A stretch of 64,000 nucleotides of DNA from Diplosphaera chodatii (Eukaryota; Chlorophyta; Trebouxiophyceae; Prasiolales; Stichococcaceae): contig JAALGY010000028.1 of the NCBI GenBank assembly GCA_032358165.1, positions 124,001-188,000 of the forward strand, given 5' to 3'. Below the pieces are notes generated by a model. That model ran no database searches. It had not been told where the DNA came from and worked only from the letters and a program-made list of their open reading frames with translations. Shown piece after piece: positions 33,225 through 45,100 of the stretch. The position numbers and the translations under genes were made by a program. Position 1 is the first letter of the stretch. Every line of letters begins with the position of its first letter.

Positions 33225-35248
33225 AGCGCTACCTTGCCAAGAGCAGCAGCCTCAGGAGCAGTCTCAGCACCTTGCCAAGGCGTGCACTTGCGTGCACACG
33301 CAGTGCAAACCCAGCTGCAGCCGCAATCGACTCGGCTGCAGCACAGAATGCCACCGCGTCAACCGCGCAGGATGAGACCAGCGCCATGCGACCTGCAGTT
33401 ATCGCAGCTGCGCTCGCAGTTGCTGATGCGGTGAAGGCAGCTGGCGCTGCCGCACTGGCAGCTGCAGCTGCCATCAATTCCAGCGCCATTACCCACGCTG
33501 CATCCGTGATTGTTGGAGTGCAGCAGGCGGCAACCTTGCCCGTACTGCAAGGCCACCCTGCGGTGGTTGGCGTGCTACACGCCGTCGCTGTCGCCGCATG
33601 CATTGCACTGGTCATCGCATGGCCGAGCAGCGGTGCCTTCAGACGCGCCCTCTCCAAAGACGCCCTGGAAGCCGCTGCTCAGGCTATCTGGACCTGGATT
33701 CTAGCATCGCATGTGACCAGCGCCATTCTGCCGGTACACACAGTGCTTTCCCAGCTGAATCAGCTGTGCACACTGCATGCATGCACATCTGACAGACGGC
33801 AAGCCCAGCTGCGCATGCATGCACATCAAGAAAGGTAGCATAGCATGCATGAACACAAAGTGTATGCGTATGGCGCATTGGTGTGCGTGCTGAGAGGTGC
33901 ACATCGTGTTGTTTGAACCCTGTCCGCAACGAACTCACTGGATTGCCCTGCAGGTGGGCATGGCGCCGGCCGCGCAAGTGCTTTTCACCGCTGCCGCCCT
34001 GGTGCGTCTGTCTCCCCTGACCTATTAGGCCTAACACCACCACTCTGGACTGCATCAGCGCTGCTGTATGCCTAGTACAGCCCAGAGAAGTGCTGCCCAG
34101 AGCAGTACCCAGCTCATCAACAACATTTTAGCCATCTGTGCTGTTGCAGCGCACGGGCCTGTTCAGGGCAGCCGCGCTTGCAGCCGCATCGGGTGTGGTC
34201 GCGGCGGTGACCTGGGTCATGTACGCCCTGCGGCGCTGCGGGCTGCCGAGCCAGTGGCTGAGCGACGCTTTCGGGGGCCTGGGGCAGAAGCCCTTCGCTG
34301 GTCAGCAGCCGGTGGCAGCGATGCCGCCGCACAGTCAGCAGCGCAGCAGCAGCAGCGGCGGCAGCGGCAGCGGCGGCGGCGGCGGCGGTGGCGGCGGCAG
34401 CGGCAGCGGCAGCAGCGGCGGCGGTGCAGCAGCAGAGCTGGGACCGGCAACAGCAGCAGCAGGTCTTGCCCCTGCTGATGAGCACGAGAACGGCAGCGTC
34501 AGCGCCGGCGGTCTGTTTGCATTCAGCCACCTGCAAAACAGCGCGCTGCTGGCCGCTCCTGCTGCTGCATTTCAAGGTCTGCCTGTGGGCCTGCATATTG
34601 CATGCAAGCAAGCAAGCACATGCTGGTCTGCGCAGTGCAAACGAAGGCGTCGAATGCTCTATATCCACTGGGGAACAGCAGCACTGATGCGACCTGCTCT
34701 TGCCTCTGCAGATGCTGAAAACCCAGTGCAACCTTTGGCAGCGCACATGCTGCAGGTCTGGACATGGCTGCAGCCTCTCGTGGCATTGCCGTCCTGGAGC
34801 GCAGGACCAATGACACGCCGCGCATGCCAGACGCCCCTCCCTCAGACGTCATCAGGACTGGCGCGCTGTCGGCAGCAGACGACGAGGTGTGTGCACGAGC
34901 AAAGCCCTCTGCTCAAGTGCATCCAGCATGCACACCCCCGGACAACCACCTGGCACTGCAGGAAGAGGTTCTGTGTGTCACACAGGGGGCACGGCTGCTG
35001 CACATGGTGCAGCTGTCTTGGCAGCTGGCGCGCCTGCGCTACATGGACCTCGAGAATGCCGTGTCCATAGAGTTGCTGCATGTGCGCCGGCCGTACTCAG
35101 CCCACTTGCCACACATGCAGGTCTCCAACTGCTCCTCTGGTGCAGATCCCCCTCTGACGAATATACATCAGGGATTGCGCTGCTTGCCCTCAAGGCGGAG
35201 GTTCTGGCGGTCAGGGAGAAGTGCGTGGCTGCCGGCATCCTGGCGTGA
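32964..35248 (+). CDS. Organelle-type membrane protein, family member 4 (7 exons)
   Basis: Exons: 32964..33044, 33155..33742 (or 33733), 33954..34001, 34150..34576, 34756..34886, 34986..~35062, 35146..35248; about 484 residues. The leader MMRARSRAAS is Arg/Ser-rich. Exon 2 opens with AVAVLRF and a 16-Ser run encoded by a CAG-type repeat read in the AGC frame, then Ala-rich hydrophobic segments and IWTWILASHVTSAILP. Exon 3 is the 16-residue VLFTAAAL exon; exon 4 begins RTG with GLPSQWL and a long Gly/Ser tract; exon 5 has LDMAAASRGIAVLERR; exon 6 LSWQLARLRYMDLEN; the last exon SDEYTSGIALLALKAEV. Exons 1-5 match member 2 (7956-10250) in order and phase. The donor of exon 6 is uncertain. No known domain recognised. 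Confidence 0.62.
33175..33222 (+). repeat. CAG trinucleotide repeat (16 units), coding poly-Ser
   Basis: A perfect 48-base CAG run inside exon 2 of family member 4. In the reading frame used it encodes Ser (AGC). It is a good candidate for length polymorphism between strains. Confidence 0.95.
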
Positions 35249-36139
35249 TGCCTGCTGTGGCGCGCATGCGACACCAGCAAAGGCGCCGGCAGCACGTTGC
35301 AATTGGTGGGCATCAGGCATCGGTGTGACTCTCACAGCATGTGTATGTAGCGGTGTACATAGTAGCAGCCTACATGAACTGCTGGTGAGTTCTCAGGGTA
35401 AAACAGTCTACATTAGGTGTAGGGGTCAGGATCGTTCACAGCCAGCAAGGTGATCTATCATCACATAGTGTATGCTGCTGCTGTGCTTGGCAGCTGCACT
35501 TGCTTGGGTATGTGTGCTAGAGGGCGCGGCCAGCAGCTCTGCTACGTCAGAGGATTGTGTTCCAATCCAGGACAGAGCATGCAGTCATGTGGGTTATGAC
35601 CGCGTTTGGCACAGGCAGAACCAGCTATATGCCATGCTGCGCTGCAACACTGTGAGCTTGTCCCGCCGCACGACCGCCAGTTTCCAGGGAGCATGAGCAC
35701 GTTGCAGCTCAACGGGGGCACGCCGAGACACACACGCCAGCCTTGGACCAACCTCGACGGCATTGTGCTACCTTGCGCGTGTCCATGATACAGAGTAGAC
35801 ACTACAGACCAGAGATAGTGCAGCAGTGCAGACAGCGTGGCTCACGGGTACCACTCGGCGTGCTTTGCCTTCGATTGGGTGTCACCGAACCGGTTGTGCA
35901 GGTGAAGGTGGGTGCTTTTGGAGGTTAACAACGGGCTGTGATCGATATCTGCGTGCATCAGCATCCTGTACGAATCGTGTGTCGGTGCAAGGCCACACGT
36001 CCACACCACCAGCCAACCATGCGCGCCCGCGCCATGACCTATGCCCAGCCTCACATCTTGATGCGTGAGGGCTCACAGAGGCCCTAAGAGCATGCTGTAT
36101 CTACGTACACAGGCGATGCGGTGACAAAGTATCGACGGC
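35249..36139. other. Intergenic between membrane gene and SbcD-SbcC gene
   Basis: About 890 bases on the plus strand between a stop at 35248 and the SbcD-SbcC start. A frame at 35472-35696 begins with a signal-peptide-like run (MLLLCLAAALAWVCV) but has no partner exon or homology I can see. The rest holds no supported feature. Confidence 0.4.
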
Positions 36140-39100
36140 ATGCGGTCTGGCGCACTTGCACCAGCGCATCAACCGCGCCACGCCATGCAGCCTGTTCCCC
36201 GCTCCGTCGGCCGCCTCGCAGCTGTGCTGCGCCATGCTGCCCGACAGCTGTCATCGCATAACGGTGATGCGACGGCCGTGCCCGCAGCCAGAGGGTGCGC
36301 GGCAAGCGCAGCCCCTGCCAGCTGCTGTGCCGACACAGTAGACCGCGGCAGCCGCAGTGTGATGTTCAGCAGCAGCTCAGCACAGTGCCCCACAGGAATG
36401 CGACTACCGGTACATCCCAGACCTGCTGCCCCTGCGACAGCCGGCAGCCTTGGCAGTCAGCGTGGGCTTCGCACCATTGCAGCAGCCCGGCGCAAAACCG
36501 CAACTGATGACAGCGGCAGCGGCACTGAGAGCAGGGAGGTTCCCTCACAGGCGGATAGAGCCGCAGCTCCTGCAACGAAGCCCAAGCGAGCCAGGCGCAA
36601 GTCCACCAAGGCTGCGCCCGCCGCCGACGATGCCCCTGCAGAGCGTGATGCGCTCTCTGCAGCCACTGCCCCCGCAAATGCCACAGACCTTACAGCAGCT
36701 GGTGTGGCAGGTACTGTGGCTGATGCAAGCGCTTCAGCAACTCCGCCGGCAGCCAAGACTCGCAGGAAGCGCACCAAAGCACCATCAGCAGCAGCAGCAG
36801 TGGCGGCGCAGCCTCAGCCAGCCGCGGCGGAGGCCCTGTCAGCTGCACAGCCGCTTGCAAAGCTGGAGTCTGCCCAGCTGCCGCCGCCGCCAGACCTCAC
36901 AGCCTGCCTGCCGGCGGACCCGGGGCCCTGGGCGGCCGTGCAGCGCTGGGTGGTGTTCTCGGACCTGCACGTGGCGCCGCGCACGGCGGGCGTCGCGGTG
37001 GAGGTGCTGCGCCGGGTGCACGCGGAGGCGGAGGCGCGGGACGCCGGCGTCCTGTTCCTGGGTGAGAGTCCGACCACTAGTCTCACCTGAAACCTTTCAG
37101 ATCAGACATGGGTCCCGCATTGGGTGCACACCGAGGCGGAGGCGTGCGACGCCGGCGTCCTGGTTTTGGGTGCGGCTGTAGCTGTTGTCACCGGCAGGCA
37201 GGCAGCAGTGCTGCTCCGGCATCGGTGATGTGGGTTGGGTGGCAGTAGGTTGTATGTGAGCTGCGTACTGTCCTGGGCGCCATGGTTCGTATGGGCGCCT
37301 GCCCTCACCTTCTAGCTTTGAATGCATGCAAGCAGCAGTACTGTGGCTCATCCTGGCAAGAAGCATGCCACATGCAAGGCTGATCAAGCCCTGCATCATA
37401 GCGCGCACCTTGCACAGCATGAGCCATCTGGTTGCAGCTGCCCCATATCGTTCTCGCCTTGATAGCGACAGCTACTTCAGCACTGTTGCTCATGCAGGCA
37501 TGCTGTTGGTGGCAGATATATTCATGTTACGTTGCCTGGCCTGCTGCTTGCAATCATTTACTGCGCTTACAGGGGATTTCTGGCACGCGCGGGGCGCGCT
37601 GCCGGTGGAGCCGCTGAACCAGGTGCTGCGGGTGCTACAGGGCTGGACGCGCCCCACGCTCATGCTGGTCGGCAATCACGACCAGGTTGCCGTCACATCT
37701 CTCCTTATCAGACATGACTCTGAGTTTCCCACGTGCCACTGAGCTGGGCTGAATGGAAATGACGGCAAATTGTCGCAAGAGGACAGGTTTTGCATAGAAG
37801 AAGCAAAACTTTGATGAGTTGTGATATGCAAAGCAGCAGTGTATCATGCTGTATTCGCAACAAGGGGTAAGTTACTGACCACGCTGCGTGTTGGCAGGTG
37901 TCGCTGGGCGGGCTGACGCACGCGCTGACGCCGCTGGCGGCGGCATCGCCCCTCATCCACGTGTTCGACGCGCCCGCGTCCTTCCTGGGCGCCCTGTGGC
38001 TGCCGTACCGCCGGGACCGCGGCGAGACGGAGGCGGCGGTGCGCGCGGCGGGGCCCGTGGGCGCGGTGTTCGGGCACGCCGACGTGGTGAGCGGCTCGAA
38101 TACTACATCTGCTTGGAATTACATAGAAAATGCATGTCATGTCTCCTGACTTGCTAGCATGTCTCATAGGCTTGGCCTAGTCGGGCGCAAGTTGAGCCAC
38201 AGTGGTCGTCGGGGTTTTGGTGACGATATCACCATACCCCATGTGCAGACGATCGACCCAGCACAACCACTAGCGCATGCCCACTCCAGTAGCAAGAATC
38301 GTTAGGCTGTGTGTAGTTTGCCTGGCTATGACAGGCCAGTGAACTCGAGGCAAAACCATGGTCGACGCAGGTGACACTGACCATGGAGTTTACGTTCCAG
38401 GTTCACTGGCCTGCTTGCTGGTAGCCTTCCACTATCTTCACCCAAGCATCGATGTCCTAGCCCTGATAGACATGCAGGTCAGGCATTGGTTGTCAACGGT
38501 TAAGCTACTTTCGCAGGTCCCATCAGCCTGAGAGCTACACTGTATCAAATCGCTGTCGGCAGACCAGATGTGAAACAAGATGCAGGCATCTGTTGCTCAG
38601 CTGACATCCAAATGGGTGTGTATTGTGCCAGCTTTCCATACCCTACACAGGCCCAATCCTGGCATGACCGCTTGGCACGGATTTGACAAGGCATATGCGC
38701 GCTGCCTGCAGATGGGCGCCTTCATGAACGAGGCGTACCAGGCGCAGCACGGCCTGGAGGCGGGGCTGTTCCCCGCGGGCGTGCCCACCTACCTGGGCCA
38801 CTACCACCTGCCCCATGTCGTGGGCGACAGTAACGTCCGCTACGTGGGCTCCCCCTACCAAGGTGCTGGACTTGCTGGGTTGCTGCTCGGCTGTTGAGCC
38901 TGCAAGGGAACTGGTGGCCAGTCTCGGGCAGGAGCACTCTGCAGTTTGGCCTCCATTCTCTTGCTGCACAACAGCCGAAGGGTGTGTACAACCTACACCA
39001 CATACCATTCATGCATGCATTGAGATGCGTCTGCGGCATGTAAGATGACATGCTCAGTACAGGGTGGGAAAGAATATACTGCAATCTTGTAAGCAGTGTC

Positions 39101-42100
39101 GCGCGGCGAGGCGGAGCAGGAGAAGGCGCTGCTGGTGCTGGAGGCGGGCAGCTGGAAGGAGACCGAGCGCATACCGCTGGACGTCGGCCCGCGCCACTTC
39201 TCGGTCGCGGCAGCCGCGGCGGCGCCGCCGGCATCGCTGCGGCCCGGTGACAGGCGAGTCGTTTTCACGACCTACATTAGGTGTCAGCAACAACGCTACA
39301 AACCTGTCTCGGCAGCCTCATCTGTTGCGTGCCAGTGACGAGTGCAGAGCAGTGACTTTGCGGGGATTCAGCAGTGCTCCGAGTGTGTGCACAGGAGTGT
39401 GGTCCTGCTGACACATCGTCAAATCTGTTGCTGTGCTTGCACATACTGGGAACACCTCTAATCGAGGCGTGCTGAACATGTATGCTCTGTATATTGTAAT
39501 GCAAGCACTGTGCGTGCCATCGACAGCTACTGCACGCCATCCCAGCACCTTTCCAGGGCTGGTTTCGTTAAGTTCTGCAGAGGCACGCACACACAGCAGT
39601 TGCCGCACCCTAGCATTGTCGCCTGATCACGAAACCTTATGTGATACCTTTGGCAGCAGAAGTGTCGCAGTGCCGTGCAGTCGGTGTTGTCGGCAGCATC
39701 AATGGTCACAAACCTACTTGTACCTGACCTCCCCATGAGAGCTGCGGTGAATGGCCAGGCATCCGCACTTCTTCTAAGCCTTGCCATTCAATCTCACCCC
39801 GCAGGCTGCGGTGGACGGTGCCGGAGGCGGAGCTTGAGGCGGCGGAGCCCCGCATCCAGCAGCTGCGCTCGCAAGGTGCTTCGACAAACCGCTGAATTTT
39901 GTGACGGTTCATGCACCTTGTGTGGGTTTCATATTGCTAGGCACGGTCATGCCCAGCAGCATGCATGCAACCACGTCTGGGGACGTGCAGGGTCACCCTC
40001 TTCACGTCCCTTGGAATGGGCTTGTCTGCTGTGGGGTGTAGCCCAGCTGCCATTTCAGCACCTCACCAATGACCTTTTTGGGTTTGAGCATGCACCTCTG
40101 CCCAGCCAGAGGTCCACTGTGCGATGCTGACGACTGCTGCCACTGCGTAAGAGTCCTGTCTACTCATCCAAACGCCACGGTCACTGTCCAGGGGTGGAGG
40201 TGGAGGTGACGGTGTCGCCCGCCGACACAATGGGCGCACGTTCCTTCGACTTAAACCCTGTATACTGACTCATGTCATGCCCGTCCAGGGGTGGAGGTGG
40301 AGGTGGTGGTGCCGCCCGCCGCCGCGGCGCCCCGCATCGCCGACGCCGAGGAGCTGGCCCCCCTGCAGCTGTTCGAGCAGTACGCCGAATCGAAGGGCCT
40401 GGCGCCGGAGGTGTGCCCTTAGATTTTTATCTTGACCGAAGGGTTCAAGATGTTCAGCAGATCGACATGGCAGCCGTGGTGTGCGATTGTACTTGAACCA
40501 GCCTGTGATAACATAGCTGGCCAGGAGGCTCCCGCGTGTACTGCTGCGGTGCTTGAAAAGCACAACATCGGTACTTGCTGAGGTACTCCTGGCCATGCTC
40601 ACACACGCACACATGTGTCAGCATCACAAATGATCAGCGGTCATGAGGTCTGGCTGCGACGTGTCTTGAACGGGGAACGCAGACGGCGGCGGCGGGCGCG
40701 GCCATCCTCAGGGACCTGCCCGGCGGCCTGGCGGCGGCGCCGCGGGCGGCGACCGACGTGGAGTTCGCCGAAGTCGAGCTGCAGGGCTATGGGCCCTTCA
40801 GGTGACGCTCGAATGGAGGTGCCAAGTTCCCTGCGGGGGGTGCCAGCCTATGATGTGAAGCAGAGGAACGGTAGTCACCACAGCTTTGCTGAGTGGCAAC
40901 CTGCTATTCTGTGCACTCGAGCTGATGTGCAGCCCTTGACAACGAGCGGCCCGATCAGCCGTAACACAGTATGGCCGTGACATGTCATTTGCATGCTCGT
41001 AGCCATGCTTGTAAAGAATTGAACGTGTACCTAGAGTTTTGGAGGTGCAGCTGGAGTAGCTGCCTTGCGTCTTGAGAGCATGTGAGGTGATGTGTGAAGC
41101 CTAGCAGATGCATGCAGCTGTCCTCCTACTCGCGCCGTGTTGGCGCTGCACAGTCTTGCCGATTTTCAACTCCAAACGAAGCCAGATGAACCCTTGCTAA
41201 TCAAAGAAGAGTTTCATGTCTGCCCTGCATCCCTGCAGGGACCCCACCGCCTACCCGCTGGCGGGGCGCAGCCTGCGGTGCGTGACGGGCGCCAACCGGG
41301 ACGAGGCGGCGGCGGACTCCAACGGCGCGGGGAAGTCCGCGCTGGTCATGGCGCCGCTGTGGGCGCTGACGGGGCGCTCCGACGCGCGCTCCGAGGTAAC
41401 CTGTCGTTCATATGCTACTGTTGTACTACATATGTCACTTTGAAGCTGGCCCTGGGGGACCAGAGCACAGTTCAGCATCAATGTGAAGAGCTCCATACAC
41501 ATCCCGGCTGCTGCGCACGCGGCTGCATGACATGACCTTCAATATCCGTTCTGTTGACTGAACTGAAACTTCTGCTGCCTTCACATCGTGATGACACTTG
41601 TGACATGTAGACATCGGTTGGTCCGCTCTGTGAAGGCAGAACCCCTGAGCAGGCGATCACGGCAGCTGCTGGTGATGCAAGCTGAATTCGTCACCTGTGG
41701 TTCTTGCCCCAGTTGCACCTGCTCAGAGGAACCTCACGGCCCAGCATCATGTTTCAGCAACAAAGAATCACACTGGCATGCCGTGTGTTCCTTGCCATTA
41801 GCTGTGTCCCGCGGCTTTGTAAACTGACACACTTTGTGCAATGCGCTGTTGTGCTTTCTGCACCAGGAGCGGCGGATCCCACGAATGTTGCGGGGTGCTG
41901 AATGTCATATGCACATGCAGGGCGGCTTTGGGCGCGGCCTGACCAACGCGGATGTGGTGCACGACGAGGCCGCCGCCGCCACTGTGGCAGTGCGCGGCAC
42001 AGTGAACGGGCAGCCCTTCCTCATTGAGCGCACAGTGCGCAGGTACATTGGTGCTTTACCGCCCCGTTAAGTCACCAGCATCAGCCCATGGTGGCAAGCC

Positions 42101-45100
42101 GTGAGCTGTTGATGAGACCCTGCCTAGGGTCTGCATGCCAAGGTCCACACCCCAGTCCTCCAGCAAGCAGCCGTGGCACGTGCTGACGTGCTCTGGTTGA
42201 GGTCGGTCCTGATGCCTGTCAGTTGGTCGCCACTCTGGCATTCCACCTGGCAGTCATCAGGACCATTAAAGCACCTACCGCGCAGAGTACGTCAGCTGGC
42301 TTGATCGGTTGCTTCCTGGAGGATTACACATATGTCACACTGCTCTGTTCAGGTAGTGCCCTTGACAGGTTGATACTGAGGTCGATGCCGCACGAAAAGC
42401 TGCGGCATCAAGTTTCCACGTTGACAGACGGCGTCAGAGTTCACATTGGTTGTGGACCCCATGCAGGAAGGGGCGCGGGGCGCTGCGCTTCGAGCTGGGC
42501 GGCGAAGACCGCACCGCCGCGGAGCAGCGCCTCACGCAGCAGGACATCGACGAGGTGATCCGGCACACAAACACTAGGGTTTGTGGGGCTGCTCATAGCG
42601 TTAAAATGCGAAATTTTGTGTGCCACAACGTTGCTCATGTGTTGGTGAGCATGATCTTTCAGTACCGGTGTCATCATGATTCATATCATTATAGCGCATA
42701 AACCAAGACGAAAGGGATATTGTCTTTGATGGTCGTGCTGCAGACGTTTGCCACGGACCTGCTGACGCGCGCGGTGTTCTTCGGGCAGACCGAAGTCAAC
42801 GCCCTGCTGGAGGTGCGGTGCATTCAGCATTGTTTCTGTTGTGATGGGTGGCTGTCAGGCGGAGGCAGGCAACCTGAAGGGCAGGTTCAGCAGGCATCTC
42901 AGCAGCGCATACCTTCTGCTCAAACCCAGGCAGCAGTTCAGCCCTACATGAACTGCTGTACACAGTGCAAGTGACCCCTTGTTTCTGGGGTGCAGGCCAA
43001 TGACTCCGACCTGAAGAACGAGCTGGCCAAGCTGGTGGGGTCGGACGCCTGGGATGCGGCCCGGGCTGTGGCTGCCGCAGACGCCAAAGTGCGAATTTGC
43101 AGACCTTGCACGAGGCATGCATGCTTGTGGTTGTTGCATGCAGCCTGCTTTTGCTGTGTGCATCACTAGCACTAGAAGCATTTCCGCTTGAAATCATCTG
43201 CCCAAGTCAGTGCTCAGCCACAACTGCTGATGGCATGACGCCTGAACCCTGACAGGTCAATGCCATGTGCTGCGCAGGTGTCCAGGGAGCGCAGGATGGC
43301 GCTTGAGAGCGAGCTGTCTGTGCGTGAAGCCAACGCAGATGGCATGCAGAGAAAGGTGCACCTCCCCTGTGCAATTGCGGGTGACCTTGGCATCCATTTG
43401 GACAATGCACATGCGCCTCTCGAAGGGAGGCTCAACAGTCGACGTCATTACCATGTATTATATTGTTACCATTGTTTGAGTATTCTGCAGGCAGCAGAGG
43501 CGGCTGAAGCTGCGCAGGACTGGGCGGCCACCCGCGAGTTGCGGATTGCAGAGCTGCGGTATCAGGTTGATGCTGCTGCTGCGGAGCAGGCAGCTCACCT
43601 GGCTCAGGCTCAGCAGGTAGTGCTTGGGCATGTTACCAGTGCATCGACCCTGGCAACATGTGTCATAGTGTTCATGCGGCACCTGTATCGCACTGGCAGA
43701 TAGTCATTGGCACCTAACAGCATGCATCGAAAGGTTGAACGTGGTTGTGGTCTCGTGCTTCAGGGTGCACAGCAGCTGCAGCGCTGGCTAGACCACGTCA
43801 GCGGCAGCAGTGCAGCCAAGCGGCTGCCGCCCGACCCTGTCCTCGACAGCAGCCCAGACGCAGACGCACCGGGGCTGCCGCATGCTACGAATGTTCCAGA
43901 GGTGCGCAGCCTGGTCAGGTCTCCTTGAGCACAGCTGCTGACGGTGATCAGCCTGCAACCCGTGCCAGGTCTCTGGCACTGTGCATTGTGTGTCTGCATG
44001 TCTTCCTGCTGCCCAGCATGGGCTTTGTGCCTCTTGCGCCTCAGGATGCCAGTCAGAGCATTATCAGCACTCAGCGTGGGGCATTGCAGGCGCCGTCGGA
44101 CGCCGACGTCGCGGCGCTGGAGGCGGCGGTGGCGGCGGCGGCTGCAGCGGTGCCGCCGCTGGGCGAGGAGGTGGCGGCGCTGCGGGAGGCGCTGCAGGAG
44201 CAGCGCAGCGGCTTCCACGAGCTGCGCGGCAGCCTGCAGGTGAGCAATGTTCCGATGAAGCTGACACGGAGCTGATGTTGAATGGGAGGGTCCACACACA
44301 GAGTATGATATTGTGCGTGACCGTCAGACTCAACGTCGGACTGAAGTTGGAAGCATGGTCAAAGCGTCGTTGGATGGCAGGCAGCATCGTGCGACCTTTG
44401 ACGGTCTGCTGATGGTCATGTCCGCACCGCACTTTGGCCTATGTCAACCGGCAGGCTTCGGTTCAAACGTAGTAGGAGATGAACATCGCACTGCGCTCAG
44501 ACTGCGCAGCCGGAGCAGCCTTTTCTCCAGCTACTCGGACTCCTGTATGGCGTTACAAAGGCACATCTGGAGCAACCCCCGGCCAGGAACCGATTTGTCC
44601 GAGCCGATCACATGCCAAGCGTCTCCAGACAAAGGTTTGTCTGTCGGTTACTTCAGTTAATAACTGCGGTGGTTGTTGCGCAGGCGGCGCAGCACCGGCT
44701 GGACGAGTATGCAGCGCTGTCCGATGGGCAGCAGGCGCTGGCGGCTGCGACGGCGGGCAATGGCGGACCCGCCTTCAGCCACTTAGAGGACCTGGAGCGG
44801 CTGGCTGCTGATGTGGCAGTCGAGGTGTGCTGCGATGTGGGTGGCGGGACTCTCAAAACACATGCCTTGTCAAAGCAGCCGTCACCATCGCCACACCCTG
44901 CATCTGATGCACTGCAGCTTGCCGCAGTCACTGATTGGCAGTCTTGAGCCAGCATGCTGCATTAGCTCACTGTACTCAGCACAAGATGTGCAGCTCCAGC
45001 AATGGCTGCTTGCACAGTCTAGTAGCCGTGGGCGAGTGGCGTATCAGGTCCTGAGCCCTGCTTGGACAAATGCGTTGAGCGTGCATCCAGATGACACCTG

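Noticed and set aside
35472..35696. ORF with a signal-peptide-like start.
   Set aside because: Only the first 15 residues look meaningful; no in-phase continuation or homology visible.
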